Below the pieces are notes generated by a model that had not been told where the DNA came from, searched no databases, and saw only the letters and a list, made by a program, of their open reading frames with translations. A stretch of 64,000 bases of DNA from Sphingosinithalassobacter tenebrarum. Its GTDB lineage: Bacteria > Pseudomonadota > Alphaproteobacteria > Sphingomonadales > Sphingomonadaceae. Shown here piece by piece: positions 16,347 to 25,147 of the stretch. The translations under genes were made by a program, and so were the position numbers. The DNA lies in NCBI RefSeq assembly GCF_011057975.1, contig NZ_CP049109.1, positions 248,001-312,000 on the forward strand. Direction: 5' to 3'. The first letter of the stretch is position 1, and every line of letters starts with the position of its first letter.

Positions 16347-19300
16347 ATGACCCTTGCTGCACCCGTCGCCCATCCGGCGGCGCCGTTTCCCACTGCGCCC
16401 GGTTTCGCCGCGACCGCTCGGTCCATTCTCGCCGCCGCCGCGCTGATTCTCCCCGATCTCGAACGCGGCCGCGCCATCGACGCGCGCGCCCTGCGCTCCG
16501 CGATGGAGACTGCGTTCGGCGGCTCCGACGCCGATGGCGCCTGGAATTGGAAGACCGCTTACGACGCCTGCGAGGCCGCCCAGATTCTGTTCCTGCGCAA
16601 ATACGGCGGCACGATCCTCCGCAAATCCGCGTCGCCGCTCGCCGCGCTGGCGATGATCGAGAAGGTGGCGGCGCTGCTCCCCACCCACACGCGCCGCTCG
16701 GAGACGTCGCAGGCGCTCCAGCAATTCTCGACGCCGGCCGGGCTGGGCTTCGTCGCCACCGTCGCGGCCGCGATCCGGCCCGGCGACCTGGTGCTCGAAC
16801 CCTCCGCCGGCACCGGCCTGCTCGCGGTGCAGGTCGAGACGCGAGGGGGCAGCCTCGTTCTCAACGAGCTGGCCGAGATCCGCGCCGAGATGCTCGCCGG
16901 CCTGTTCGGCGATGGCCCCGTCACTCGCCACGACGCCGCGCATATCCATGACTATCTGCGCGCGGACATCGTGCCGAGCGTGGTGGTGATGAACCCGCCT
17001 TTCTCGGCCGTCGCCCATGTCGACCGAACCATGAAGGACGCGGCGCTGCGCCATATCGGCTCGGCGCTGGCCCGGCTCGCCGAGGGCGGCCGCCTGGTTG
17101 CGATCACCGGGGCGAGCTGCGCGCCCGACAATCCCGCCTGGACCGATGCCTTCGCCCAGCTTCAGGAGCGCGGCCGCGTGCTGTTCTCGGCGGCGATCGA
17201 CGGCCGGGTCTATGCCAAGCACGGCACCACCATCGACACGCGCCTGACCGTTCTCGAGCGCGTTCCCGCCGACGATCCGACTGTCTTTCCGGCCTCGCCC
17301 GGCGTCGCGCCCGACACCGCGACCCTGCTCGGCTGGGTGCAGGGCCATGTGCCGCCGCGCGGGTCCGATCCCGAGACGCCGCCGCCCGCCATGCCGGTGG
17401 CCGTGCCTGTCGCCATGCGGGCGATGTCGGCGAGGCCCGCCGCGCGCCGCCAGGCCAAACCCGCGTCGCCCGCGCCCATCGTGCTGCCCGAGGCGGCCGA
17501 GCTGGCCTATGACGCCATCGACTGGACCCCGGCCGAGGCCGGCCGCCTGACCGACGCGATCTACGAGCCCTATGCGCTCCAGTCGCTGCGCATCGACGGC
17601 GCCAAGCCGCACCCGACGCCGCTGGTCCAGTCGGCGGCGATGGCCTCAGTCCCACCGCCCAAGCCGAGCTATCGGCCGACCCTGCCGACGAACCTAGTCG
17701 CCGACAGCATCCTGTCGGACGCCCAGCTCGAATCCGTGATCCTCGCGGGCGAGGCCCATGCCGGCCATCTCGCCGGGGCATGGACCGTCGATGACACCTG
17801 GGATGTCGTCACCGCCGCGCCGGACGATGCGGAGCAGGCCGTGCGCTTCCGGCGCGGCTGGTTCCTCGGCGATGGCACCGGCGCGGGCAAGGGCCGCCAG
17901 GTGGCGGGCATCATCCTCGACAACTGGCTGAAAGGTCGCCGCCGCGCGGTGTGGGTGAGTCGTTCCGAGACCCTGCATCAGGACGCGATGCGCGATTGGG
18001 AGGCGCTCGGGCAGGAACGCCTGCTGGTGACGCCTCTCTCACGCTTCCGCCAGGGCACGGCGATCACGCTGGACGAGGGCGTGCTGTTCGTCACCTACGC
18101 CACGCTCCGCTCGCAGGAGCGCGGGGAGAAGGTGAGCCGCGTGCAGCAGATCGTCGATTGGCTCGGCGCCCACTTCGACGGCGTGATCGTGTTCGACGAG
18201 GCGCACGCAATGGCGAACGCGGCCGGCAGCACGACCGAGCGCGGCGAGCAGGCGCCCTCGCAGCAGGGCCGCGCCGGGCTGCGGCTCCAACACGCGCTGC
18301 CCGACGCGCGCGTCATCTATGTCTCCGCCACCGGCGCGACCACCGTGCAGAACCTCGCCTATGCCCAGCGGCTCGGCCTGTGGGGCGGCGAGGATTTCCC
18401 GTTCGCCACGCGTAGCGAATTCATCGCGGCGATCGAGGCCGGCGGGGTCGCGGCGATGGAGGTGCTGGCGCGCGACCTGAAGGCGCTCGGCCTCTATTCC
18501 GCCCGCTCGCTGTCCTTCGACGGCGTGGAATACGAGATGCTCGAACATGGGCTGACGCGAGCGCAGATCGGCATCTACGACGCCTATGCGGGCGCCTTCC
18601 AGATCATTCACAACAATCTGGACGCGGCGATGCAGGCCGCCAACATCACTGGCGCGACCGGCACTCTCAACGCCCAGGCCAAGGCCGCGGCGCGCAGCGC
18701 CTTCGAGTCGGCCAAGCAGCGTTTCTTCAATCACCTCATCACCGCGATGCAGACGCCTTCGCTGATCGCCAGCATCGAGCATGACCTGGCGGCCGGCCAT
18801 AGCGCCGTCGTCCAGATCGTCTCGACCGGCGAGGCGTTGCAGGAACGCCGGCTGGCCGACATCCCGACCGAGGAATGGGACGACGTGCGCGTGGACGTAA
18901 CGCCCCGCGAATACGTCCTGTCCTACCTCGAACACAGCTTCCCGGTGCAGCTCTACGAGCCGTTCACGGACAGCGAGGGCAACCTGTCCTCGCGGCCCGT
19001 CACCGACGCCGACGGCAATCCCGTCGAGTCCCGCGAAGCCGCCGAGCGCCGCGACCGGCTGATCGAGCGCCTGGCGTCGCTGACCCCGGTGCCGGCCGCG
19101 CTCGACCAGATCATCCATCACTTCGGGACCGATATGGTCGCCGAGGTGACGGGGCGTTCGCGGCGCATCGTCAAGCGGCGCGGATCGGACGGGATCGACC
19201 GCTTTGTCGTCGAGAGCCGGCCGGGCTCGGCCAATGTCGGCGAGACCGACGCCTTCCAGAGCGACGCCAAGCGCATCCTGATCTTCAGCGACGCAGGCGG

Positions 19301-20711
19301 GACCGGCCGCAGCTATCATGCCGACCTCGGGGCGCGGAACCAGCGGCTGCGCGTCCATTATCTGCTGGAGGCGGGCTGGAAGGCCGACAACGCCATCCAG
19401 GGCTTCGGCCGCACCAACCGCACCAATCAGAAGCAGCCGCCGCTGTTCCGGCCGGTGACGACCGACGTGAAGGCGCAGAAGCGGTTCATCTCGACCATCG
19501 CGCGCCGGCTCGACACGCTGGGCGCGATCACGCGCGGCCAGCGGCAGACCGGCGGCCAGGGGCTGTTCCGCCCCGAGGACAATCTGGAATCGCAATATGC
19601 GCGCGACGCGCTGCGCCAACTCTACCGGCTGCTCTATGCGGGCAAAGTCGAGGGCTGCTCGCTGCTCGCCTTCGAGCAGGCCACGGGGCTTCGCCTCAGC
19701 GACGACACCGGCCTCAAGGACGAGTTGCCGCCGATCACCACCTTCCTCAATCGTATGCTGGCGCTCACCATTGACCTCCAGAATACGCTGTTCACCGCCT
19801 TCGAGGATTTGCTGACCGCGCGCATCGAGGGCGCCATCGCGTCTGGAACCTATGAGCTGGGTCTGGAGACACTTCAGGCCGAGAGCTTCACGATCATCGA
19901 CCGCAACATCATCTATACTCATCCGGGCACCACGGCGGAGACCAGGTTGCTGACGATCGAACGCAAGGACCGTAATCGGCCGATCACGCTGGACGACGCG
20001 CTCGACCGGCTTTCGGACCCGCGTGCGGTCCTGATGGTCAACGCGCAATCGGGCCGCGCGGCGGTGCAGATTCCGACGCGTGGGCTTCTGCTCGACGACG
20101 GCAGCGTCGAGCGCCGCGTGCGGCTGGTGCGGCCGATGGAATCGACCCCGATGCCGTTGGAGGCGATGGCGCAGACCCAATGGCGCGAAGCCGCCCGCGC
20201 CGACTTCGCCCGCGCCTGGCAGGCGGAGCTTGCCGAGGTGCCGGAGTTCGCCGTCAGCACAATGCACGTCGTCACCGGCCTGCTGTTGCCAATCTGGAAG
20301 CGCCTGCCCAACGAGTCCACGCGCGTCTATCGGCTCCAGACCGACGACGGCGAGCGGATCATCGGCCGCCGGGTCTCGCCAGCCTGGGTGGCGACCGCCA
20401 CCGCCAACGACGAGGGCCCGCGCCTCGATCCGCAGGCGGCCTTCGCTGCGCTGATGGACGGGCGCACCGTGCTCGACTTGGCCGAGGGTCTCCAGCTTCG
20501 CCGCGTGCGCGTGATGAGCGCCTACCGCATCGAGCTGAGCGGCTTCACCGACGCGATGCGCGAGCGGCTGACCGCCTACGGCCTGTTCCACGAGATTATT
20601 TCGTGGACGCTGCGCATGTTCGTGCCGGTCGATGCGAACGGCGTCGCCGTGCTGGAACGGCTGATGAAGCGGTGGCCGCTCGCGCGCATCGCCGACCGGA
20701 CGGCCGCGTGA
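16347..20711 (+). CDS. Strawberry-notch family protein: N-terminal methyltransferase plus SF2 helicase
   Basis: This 1454-residue protein is the largest in the window. The N-terminal part is an N6-adenine-methyltransferase-like domain: QFSTP (about 127), motif I EPSAGTG (151-157) and catalytic NPPF (216-219). A long Pro/Ala linker leads to a strawberry-notch-type SF2 NTPase with a divergent Walker A GDGTGAGKG (about 508) and a DEAH box (about 617), then the SNO helicase C-terminal domain (FSDAGGTGRSYHADL; GFGRTNRTNQ). Such fusions are standard in this ICE type and in some phages; a role in methylating or remodelling incoming DNA is plausible but unproven. The ATG at 16347 is chosen over 16242 because it follows a good ribosome site. 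Its stop overlaps the next start (TGATG). Confidence 0.88.
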   Translation: MTLAAPVAHPAAPFPTAPGFAATARSILAAAALILPDLERGRAIDARALRSAMETAFGGSDADGAWNWKTAYDACEAAQILFLRKYGGTILRKSASPLAALAMIEKVAALLPTHTRRSETSQALQQFSTPAGLGFVATVAAAIRPGDLVLEPSAGTGLLAVQVETRGGSLVLNELAEIRAEMLAGLFGDGPVTRHDAAHIHDYLRADIVPSVVVMNPPFSAVAHVDRTMKDAALRHIGSALARLAEGGRLVAITGASCAPDNPAWTDAFAQLQERGRVLFSAAIDGRVYAKHGTTIDTRLTVLERVPADDPTVFPASPGVAPDTATLLGWVQGHVPPRGSDPETPPPAMPVAVPVAMRAMSARPAARRQAKPASPAPIVLPEAAELAYDAIDWTPAEAGRLTDAIYEPYALQSLRIDGAKPHPTPLVQSAAMASVPPPKPSYRPTLPTNLVADSILSDAQLESVILAGEAHAGHLAGAWTVDDTWDVVTAAPDDAEQAVRFRRGWFLGDGTGAGKGRQVAGIILDNWLKGRRRAVWVSRSETLHQDAMRDWEALGQERLLVTPLSRFRQGTAITLDEGVLFVTYATLRSQERGEKVSRVQQIVDWLGAHFDGVIVFDEAHAMANAAGSTTERGEQAPSQQGRAGLRLQHALPDARVIYVSATGATTVQNLAYAQRLGLWGGEDFPFATRSEFIAAIEAGGVAAMEVLARDLKALGLYSARSLSFDGVEYEMLEHGLTRAQIGIYDAYAGAFQIIHNNLDAAMQAANITGATGTLNAQAKAAARSAFESAKQRFFNHLITAMQTPSLIASIEHDLAAGHSAVVQIVSTGEALQERRLADIPTEEWDDVRVDVTPREYVLSYLEHSFPVQLYEPFTDSEGNLSSRPVTDADGNPVESREAAERRDRLIERLASLTPVPAALDQIIHHFGTDMVAEVTGRSRRIVKRRGSDGIDRFVVESRPGSANVGETDAFQSDAKRILIFSDAGGTGRSYHADLGARNQRLRVHYLLEAGWKADNAIQGFGRTNRTNQKQPPLFRPVTTDVKAQKRFISTIARRLDTLGAITRGQRQTGGQGLFRPEDNLESQYARDALRQLYRLLYAGKVEGCSLLAFEQATGLRLSDDTGLKDELPPITTFLNRMLALTIDLQNTLFTAFEDLLTARIEGAIASGTYELGLETLQAESFTIIDRNIIYTHPGTTAETRLLTIERKDRNRPITLDDALDRLSDPRAVLMVNAQSGRAAVQIPTRGLLLDDGSVERRVRLVRPMESTPMPLEAMAQTQWREAARADFARAWQAELAEVPEFAVSTMHVVTGLLLPIWKRLPNESTRVYRLQTDDGERIIGRRVSPAWVATATANDEGPRLDPQAAFAALMDGRTVLDLAEGLQLRRVRVMSAYRIELSGFTDAMRERLTAYGLFHEIISWTLRMFVPVDANGVAVLERLMKRWPLARIADRTAA

Positions 20712-21784
20712 TGGGCCGGCTGTCGGATCAGGCAGGCGAATTGGCGCACCGTCTCGGCGACCGGGCCGAGGCGGTGTGCCGCCGCTACCTGTCGAAAGGG
20801 CGCCGCGAAGGCCGCTATTGGCTGGTCGGCGACGCCCACAACACGCCGGGGCGCAGTCTCTATGTGCGCCTGTCCAGCTCGGAAGACGGCCGGGGCGCGG
20901 CCGGCAAATGGACCGACGCCGCGACCGGCGATCATGGCGACCTGCTCGACATCATCGCGCAGGTCTGCGGCCATGCGCAGCTCCGCGACACGCTGGACGA
21001 GGCCCGGCGCTTTCTCAGCCTGCCGGACCCCGAGCCTGGCCCCGAGGGCCCGCGTCGCCGGGACGAGCCCAAGGCCCCCACCGGCTCGCCGGAATCGGCG
21101 CGGCGCTTGTTCGCCGCGTCCGGTCCTGTCCGGGGCTCGCTCGTGCAGACCTATCTGCGGAAGCGCGCGATCACCACCCTGGGGGCCGACGATCCCCTCC
21201 GCTTCCATCCGCGCTGCTACTACACCCCGTCGCGGAAGGACGTGGCCGGCACACGTCGCGCCTGGCCCGCGATGATCGCCGCCGTCACCGATCTCGACGG
21301 CGCGATCACCGGCGTCCATCGCACCTATCTCGCTTCTGGGCTCGACCCGGCCGCGGCGATGAAGGCGCCGGTGGCCACGCCTCGGCGCGCGATGGGTTTT
21401 CTGCTCGGGAACGGCGTCCGCTTTGGCGGTGCGGATGCGGTGATGGCGGCCGGCGAAGGCGTCGAGACCATCTTGTCGCTGCGTCAGGTCGTGCCCGCTG
21501 TGCCCATGATCGCCGCTCTATCCTCGGCCCACCTCAGCGCCATCCTGTTCCCGCCCGCGCTCAGGCGTCTCTATGTCGCCCGCGACGACGATCCGGCCGG
21601 CGACGCGGCGTTGGCGACGTTGACCGAGCGGGCTTCGTCGGCCGCGATCGAGGTCGTCCCGCTCTCGCCCATGCTCGGCGATTTCAACGAGGATCTGCGC
21701 CTGATGGGGCCTGAGCGGACGCGGGCGGCCCTGGTCGCGCAGTTTGTCCCCGAAGACGTGAGCCGGTTCCTGGCCGTTCCTTGA
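20711..21784 (+). CDS. Toprim-domain protein (primase-like, DUF7146/Toprim_3 type)
   Basis: The 357-residue protein has an N-terminal zinc-less primase-like region (RYLSKGRREGRYWLVGD...WTDAATGDHGDLLDII), and a C-terminal Toprim fold with the catalytic glutamate in GEGVETILSL and the acidic pair in VARDDDPAGDAAL. This matches mobile-element primase/Toprim proteins that may prime the complementary strand after transfer. The start overlaps the stop of the strawberry-notch gene by one base, so they are co-expressed. No primase zinc finger or helicase domain is present. Confidence 0.8.
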   Translation: MGRLSDQAGELAHRLGDRAEAVCRRYLSKGRREGRYWLVGDAHNTPGRSLYVRLSSSEDGRGAAGKWTDAATGDHGDLLDIIAQVCGHAQLRDTLDEARRFLSLPDPEPGPEGPRRRDEPKAPTGSPESARRLFAASGPVRGSLVQTYLRKRAITTLGADDPLRFHPRCYYTPSRKDVAGTRRAWPAMIAAVTDLDGAITGVHRTYLASGLDPAAAMKAPVATPRRAMGFLLGNGVRFGGADAVMAAGEGVETILSLRQVVPAVPMIAALSSAHLSAILFPPALRRLYVARDDDPAGDAALATLTERASSAAIEVVPLSPMLGDFNEDLRLMGPERTRAALVAQFVPEDVSRFLAVP

Positions 21785-22136
21785 GGACGCCGGAAAGGCA
21801 GTGAGGGTCTCGGCTCGGGGTTCGAAAAGCTCTGGCTTGTCGGTTGGGATGACGCTTCCAGACATCGGATCGACCACCCCTCTCGGCCTTCTTGGAGGCC
21901 GTTCGGACGACAGCCGCCCCGGCCTGGCAACGGCGTTCGGCGACTAATTTCCGCCGCGGCCCCGAGGGGCCGCTTTGCACCGCGAAGCAAATTAGACGCC
22001 GCCCTGCCGCCCGGCGCTGCGCTGGGCCGCCACCCGCGCCAGAGGCGCGGGACGGCGGTGCAAGCCCGGTTCACCCGCCGTCTTCGACGCCTGCGAAGGC
22101 CGCGATGGGCGCGGCCGCCCGATGAAAGGCGTCATC
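21785..22136. other. 352-bp gene-free stretch with long inverted repeat
   Basis: No gene is seen. CTAATTT (21944-21950) and AAATTAG (21989-21995) bracket an inner perfect GCGGCC/GGCCGC hairpin (21956-21973), giving a bipartite stem structure of 52 bases. Further G+C-rich inverted segments follow (CCGCCCGGCGC; GGCGCGGGACGGCGG). There is no T tract, so a terminator is unlikely. It could be an mRNA leader element of the DUF2493 gene or a protein-binding site. Confidence 0.45.
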
Positions 22137-23078
22137 ATGTCAACCGACAATCCGCTTCCCGAACATGAACCCGAGCACGAGGAATCCCCCACCGCCCACC
22201 TGCTTCAGGAACTGGCCCTATACGGATACCGGCCCTTCGACGACGAACCCGACGACCGGCCGCTTCCCGACGACCGCCAGGCGACCGGCGCAGTCGCCGA
22301 CATCTTCGACGCGATTGTCTCGTGCCTGGTCGACACGCGGCTCGAACCGGACCTCGAAGACCTGCTCTGGAACATCACCAACGTCTTCCAGCGCGCCGGC
22401 GAACGGATCGAGCGGGAGCTGGACGGCAACGAAGTCGCCCAGAGGCGCAGCCAGCGCGGGCAGGACGGCTCGGAGGTGAAGTCGGTCGAGCTGGAGCGGC
22501 TCCTGCGCGAGGGCACGACCCTCATTGAGCGCCGCAACACGATGGAGTTCTTCCGCGACGCCTGCGCCGAGCAATTCCGCACCCACCTTCTTAAAGCCTG
22601 GACGCCGCGCTCGGGCTCGAAGGTCAACCGCAAGGCGCTGACCTCGGCCGTGGTCTCCAGCCGCGACTTCATCAACGCGCGGCAGCGGGCCGAGAAGCAG
22701 GTGCTCATCCCCGCCGGAACGCTGATCGCCCTCAGCTCAGGGCCGGCCTATAACGATCATCGCTTCATCTGGGACTTGCTCGACAAGATCCACGTCAAGC
22801 ATCCCGACATGGTGCTGGCGCATGGCGCGACGCCGACCGGTGGCGAGAAGATCGCCGCCCGCTGGGCCGATCACCGCAACGTCCCGCAGATTCCGTTCCA
22901 GCCCGATTGGACCCGGCACAAGAAGGCCGCGCCGTTCAAGCGCAACGACGAGATGCTGTCGGTCCTGCCCAAGGGCGTCATCGTCCTTCCCGGCACCGGC
23001 ATCCAGGACAACCTGCGCGACAAGGCCAAGGCGATGGGCCTCAAGGTCTGGGACTTTCGCAAGCGAGGCGGCGCGTAA
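22137..23078 (+). CDS. DUF2493 (SLOG-related) protein of ICE core
   Basis: The protein is 313 residues. The C-terminal 130 residues contain the DUF2493 pattern: VSSRDFINARQRAEK, then HRFIWDLLDKIHVKHPDMVLAHGATPTGGEKIAARWA, and a final VIVLPGTGIQDNLRDKAK. This is a Rossmann-like domain related to the nucleotide-binding SLOG/YpsA group. The N-terminus is acidic and helical. It is a hallmark gene of this ICE family, but the biochemical role is unknown. ATG 22137 (MSTDNPLP) has AAAGG 7 bases upstream; ATG 22122 is in the same frame. Confidence 0.8.
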   Translation: MSTDNPLPEHEPEHEESPTAHLLQELALYGYRPFDDEPDDRPLPDDRQATGAVADIFDAIVSCLVDTRLEPDLEDLLWNITNVFQRAGERIERELDGNEVAQRRSQRGQDGSEVKSVELERLLREGTTLIERRNTMEFFRDACAEQFRTHLLKAWTPRSGSKVNRKALTSAVVSSRDFINARQRAEKQVLIPAGTLIALSSGPAYNDHRFIWDLLDKIHVKHPDMVLAHGATPTGGEKIAARWADHRNVPQIPFQPDWTRHKKAAPFKRNDEMLSVLPKGVIVLPGTGIQDNLRDKAKAMGLKVWDFRKRGGA

Positions 23079-23288
23079 GCGCCGCCCAGCGGCCTGATGG
23101 CCGCGCCGGTATCCCGGCGATCCCTTGTATGCCTGACCGATAGGGGGATGACTGGCTCCTGTGGCGCAGGGTCCACCCCGCTCTTTGAGGCGCGATCCTT
23201 GGTCGAACGGATGGCCTGACGCCATCAACCCATAAAGGGTCCGCTACGCGAGCGTGCGGCCTTCAGGCTGCGCCTGTGCGGTGATTGC

Positions 23289-23333
23289 GGCCATCCGCTC
23301 GACACTTCGGGCGCCTGTCGAGCGGGGATGGCC
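23289..23333 (+). ncRNA. Strong hairpin upstream of the 55-aa gene (possible leader RNA)
   Basis: CCGCTCGACA (23295-23304) pairs perfectly with TGTCGAGCGG (23316-23325) and is extended by GGCCAT/ATGGCC with a two-base bulge, giving a 16-bp stem around an 11-base loop. It lies 28 bases before the ATG of a small ICE gene. No T tract follows, so it could be a leader structure, a stabilising element or a small RNA. Confidence 0.4.
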
Positions 23334-23361
23334 CTCGCTCCAAAAGACAGGAGCCGGAACA

Positions 23362-23529
23362 ATGTCCCTGGAAATCGCTCAGTCCCACGCCTGGAACCTC
23401 GCCCGGACGCTGATGACCTGCATCATCGTCTTCCAGATCGGCGAGCGGGTGTTCGGCGTCGTCGAGGCGCGGGAGTTCGACGGCGACGCAGCCAGCATCG
23501 TGCGCGAATACGATCCCTTCGCCCCCTGA
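23362..23529 (+). CDS. Small ICE protein, 55 aa, unknown function
   Basis: The ATG at 23362 has CAGGAG about 9 bases upstream. The 55-residue product includes WNLARTLMTCIIVFQIGERVFGVV and ends in YDPFAP; it is possibly a small DNA- or membrane-associated protein. The family is not recognised, but the clear ribosome site and preceding hairpin leader support expression. It is convergent with the PIN toxin gene, 49 bases apart. Confidence 0.5.
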   Translation: MSLEIAQSHAWNLARTLMTCIIVFQIGERVFGVVEAREFDGDAASIVREYDPFAP

Positions 23530-23578
23530 TCGGCGAGCCGACGCGCGGGCGGGCGGCATGGCCGCCGCCCGCCGTCAC

Positions 23579-24139
23579 CTAGAAGTGGATGAAGCGGCCG
23601 TGCGGGGCGAGCTGCTGGATCAGGTCGAACTCGTCCCGGTTTGCCGTCAGCACCGGCAGGCCCGCCTTGGCGGCCGTCAGGAAGATGAGCGCGTCGTTCA
23701 AGGCTTCCTTGCGCTGATGACGCTGGTAGGTCTGCGTCCGGGCGAGCGTGCCGGCGACCAGGCCCGCCTCGGTCCATACCTCCGCGTCCGGCGTGAGAAG
23801 CCGCGTCGGCGGGATGCTGGCGACGAGGCCCGCATAATGGTCGCGCATCATCTTCCAGTCGGCGCGCGATGGGTCGGCATTGGCGACGCCGGTGCTCAGT
23901 TCGCCGACGCAGACCGCGCAATGGAACAGGAGGCCGCGGTCTACCAGAGCCGCCGCCGCCGCTGGCAGCGTGCCGGCGGCGTCGCGGATATAGACATTGG
24001 TGTCGAGGAGAATAGCCGCGCGCCCTTCGCCCGCGATGTCGGCGGCAGCGATCAGCGCGTCCGAACCGCGCGGCGCAAGCTGGCTGAGATATTTGTCCGG
24101 TTTGACGCGCCGCAGATGCTGGCGCAGGTCAATAGTCAA
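23579..24139 (-). CDS. PIN-domain toxin of a VapBC-like type II system
   Basis: The protein is about 186 residues from a TTG start at 24139 that overlaps the antitoxin stop (TTGACTATTGA). The PIN fold is complete: AILLDTNVYIRD gives the first aspartate, CVGELSTG the glutamate, and LNDALIFLTAAKAGLPVLTANRDEFDLI the last acidic residues. VapC-type PIN enzymes are Mg-dependent RNases that cut tRNA or rRNA and stabilise mobile elements. The longer frame from 24232 would overlap the antitoxin by about 100 bases, so the coupled TTG start is favoured. Codon use is like the ICE core. Confidence 0.78.
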   Translation of the reverse strand: MTIDLRQHLRRVKPDKYLSQLAPRGSDALIAAADIAGEGRAAILLDTNVYIRDAAGTLPAAAAALVDRGLLFHCAVCVGELSTGVANADPSRADWKMMRDHYAGLVASIPPTRLLTPDAEVWTEAGLVAGTLARTQTYQRHQRKEALNDALIFLTAAKAGLPVLTANRDEFDLIQQLAPHGRFIHF

Positions 24140-24464
24140 GCCGGTGATCCGGGCCGAGCTTGCCGCGTGTCTTCTGCATATAGGTGGCCGCCGGATCGGG
24201 CTGGGCCAGCATCGCCAGCGCCAGCAGACCAAGCTCGGTCGGTTTGGTCGCGCCGCTCTCGCGCTTCGCCGCCTCGATCAGCGCCTTGGGCGCGCGGAAG
24301 CTGACATGCTCGGTCGATTCTCCATCCAGCAGGCCCGCGCGACGCGCTTCCTCCATCACCACCGACGCGCCGGTCACACGCACGGCCGCCGCGCGCCCGC
24401 CCTTGGCGGTCCCGGACTTCTCCGGGCTCTTTCCACTTTTCGATGTTGCGGCGCTGGCGACCAT
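24129..24464 (-). CDS. Antitoxin partner of the PIN toxin
   Basis: The 111-residue protein starts with AAGGAG spaced properly before ATG 24464. Its N-terminus is Lys/Ser/Ala rich, and the centre has VSFRAPKALIEAAKRESGATKPTELGLLALAML, which resembles a ribbon-helix-helix DNA-binding segment followed by a helix. The C-terminal tail (TRGKLGPDHRLDY) may bind the toxin. Gene order antitoxin-toxin with overlap is standard for autoregulated modules. The upstream inverted repeat is the probable operator. Confidence 0.7.
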   Translation of the reverse strand: MVASAATSKSGKSPEKSGTAKGGRAAAVRVTGASVVMEEARRAGLLDGESTEHVSFRAPKALIEAAKRESGATKPTELGLLALAMLAQPDPAATYMQKTRGKLGPDHRLDY

Positions 24465-24474
24465 GATCGACTCC

Positions 24475-24508
24475 TTTGTGTGCAAGATAGTCTCATCTGT
24501 CACACAAA
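24475..24508 (-). promoter_or_regulatory. Inverted repeat at the toxin-antitoxin promoter
   Basis: TTTGTGTG (24475-24482) and CACACAAA (24501-24508) form perfect 8-base arms around an 18-base, A+T-richer centre, just upstream of the antitoxin start. It is a likely autoregulatory operator. Confidence 0.6.
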
Positions 24509-24962
24509 ACAAGGCCGAGCGGCAGGGCGTCGCCGGCCACCGCGCCCCGGCTCAAGGCATGGCCAGTCTCCGTCATGGGCGTGCCGCCCCGTCTCGGGCG
24601 AGCCTCGCCCGGCAGGCCGACCACTTGGCGATTCTCCCATTGCCGAAAGGTTCGCGCCAGGCCGTTCCCCTGGCGTGGAGTCGGGCGACCAGCTCCTTCG
24701 CCTTCCCGGCTCCTGACTGGAAAGCCTCGGCCTTGGCGGTGACGCGCCATCGACATCCTGACCCACGCAATTCGCGCCCCGTCGAATGACCCGCCGTGAG
24801 GCGCGGGTCGCGGGCGACGGTGATGGCAGGCGGGACGACCCACGACGATGGCTACCGGGCCCGGCGGGCCTTCGTCACCAGCGACGACGCTGTTTCCTGC
24901 ATATCGCTCCAGGTCGCTTCGCCGAGCGAACTGCCCCTCCGACTGACTGATCCCCTAAGCCC

Positions 24963-25010
24963 GTTCGGTTTGCGCCAACAACCCCCGCGGCTTCCGAACC
25001 GTGTTGGCGC
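24963..25010 (+). ncRNA. Possible H-type pseudoknot in the ssb leader
   Basis: There are four ordered complementary segments: GTTCGG (24963-24968), GCGCCAACA (24972-24980), CCGAAC (24994-24999) and TGTTGGCGC (25002-25010). Segment 1 pairs with 3 and segment 2 with 4, so the stems interleave as in an H-type pseudoknot. It lies 138 bases before the ssb start. The function is not known. Confidence 0.4.
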
Positions 25011-25147
25011 TCAAGCGCCTGCCCGCACCACTTCGGGCCTTGGGGGCGGGGCCTCCGCTGCGCGTCGATTGCAAGCGCCTCCCGACGGTCTTGGCCGGGT
25101 CTCGTCGGAGGGACGGTCCCTCGGACTTGAAGCAACGGAGACTTAAA

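Larger units (their letters stand above)
24465..25147. other. 683-bp gene-free stretch between antitoxin and ssb
   Basis: No convincing gene was found on either strand; the open frames here are high-G+C shadows without ribosome sites. The left end holds the toxin-antitoxin operator. Near the right end is a nested set of complementary segments that fits an H-type pseudoknot (24963-25010), and another inverted GGGAC/GTCCC at about 25111-25120. This long untranslated stretch before ssb may hold a promoter and RNA-level control. Confidence 0.5.

Noticed and set aside
15222..20591. Long antisense open frames opposite the strawberry-notch gene (about 796 and 850 codons)
   Set aside because: Composition is His/Arg/Gly-rich without domain patterns, while the plus strand has clear motifs throughout.
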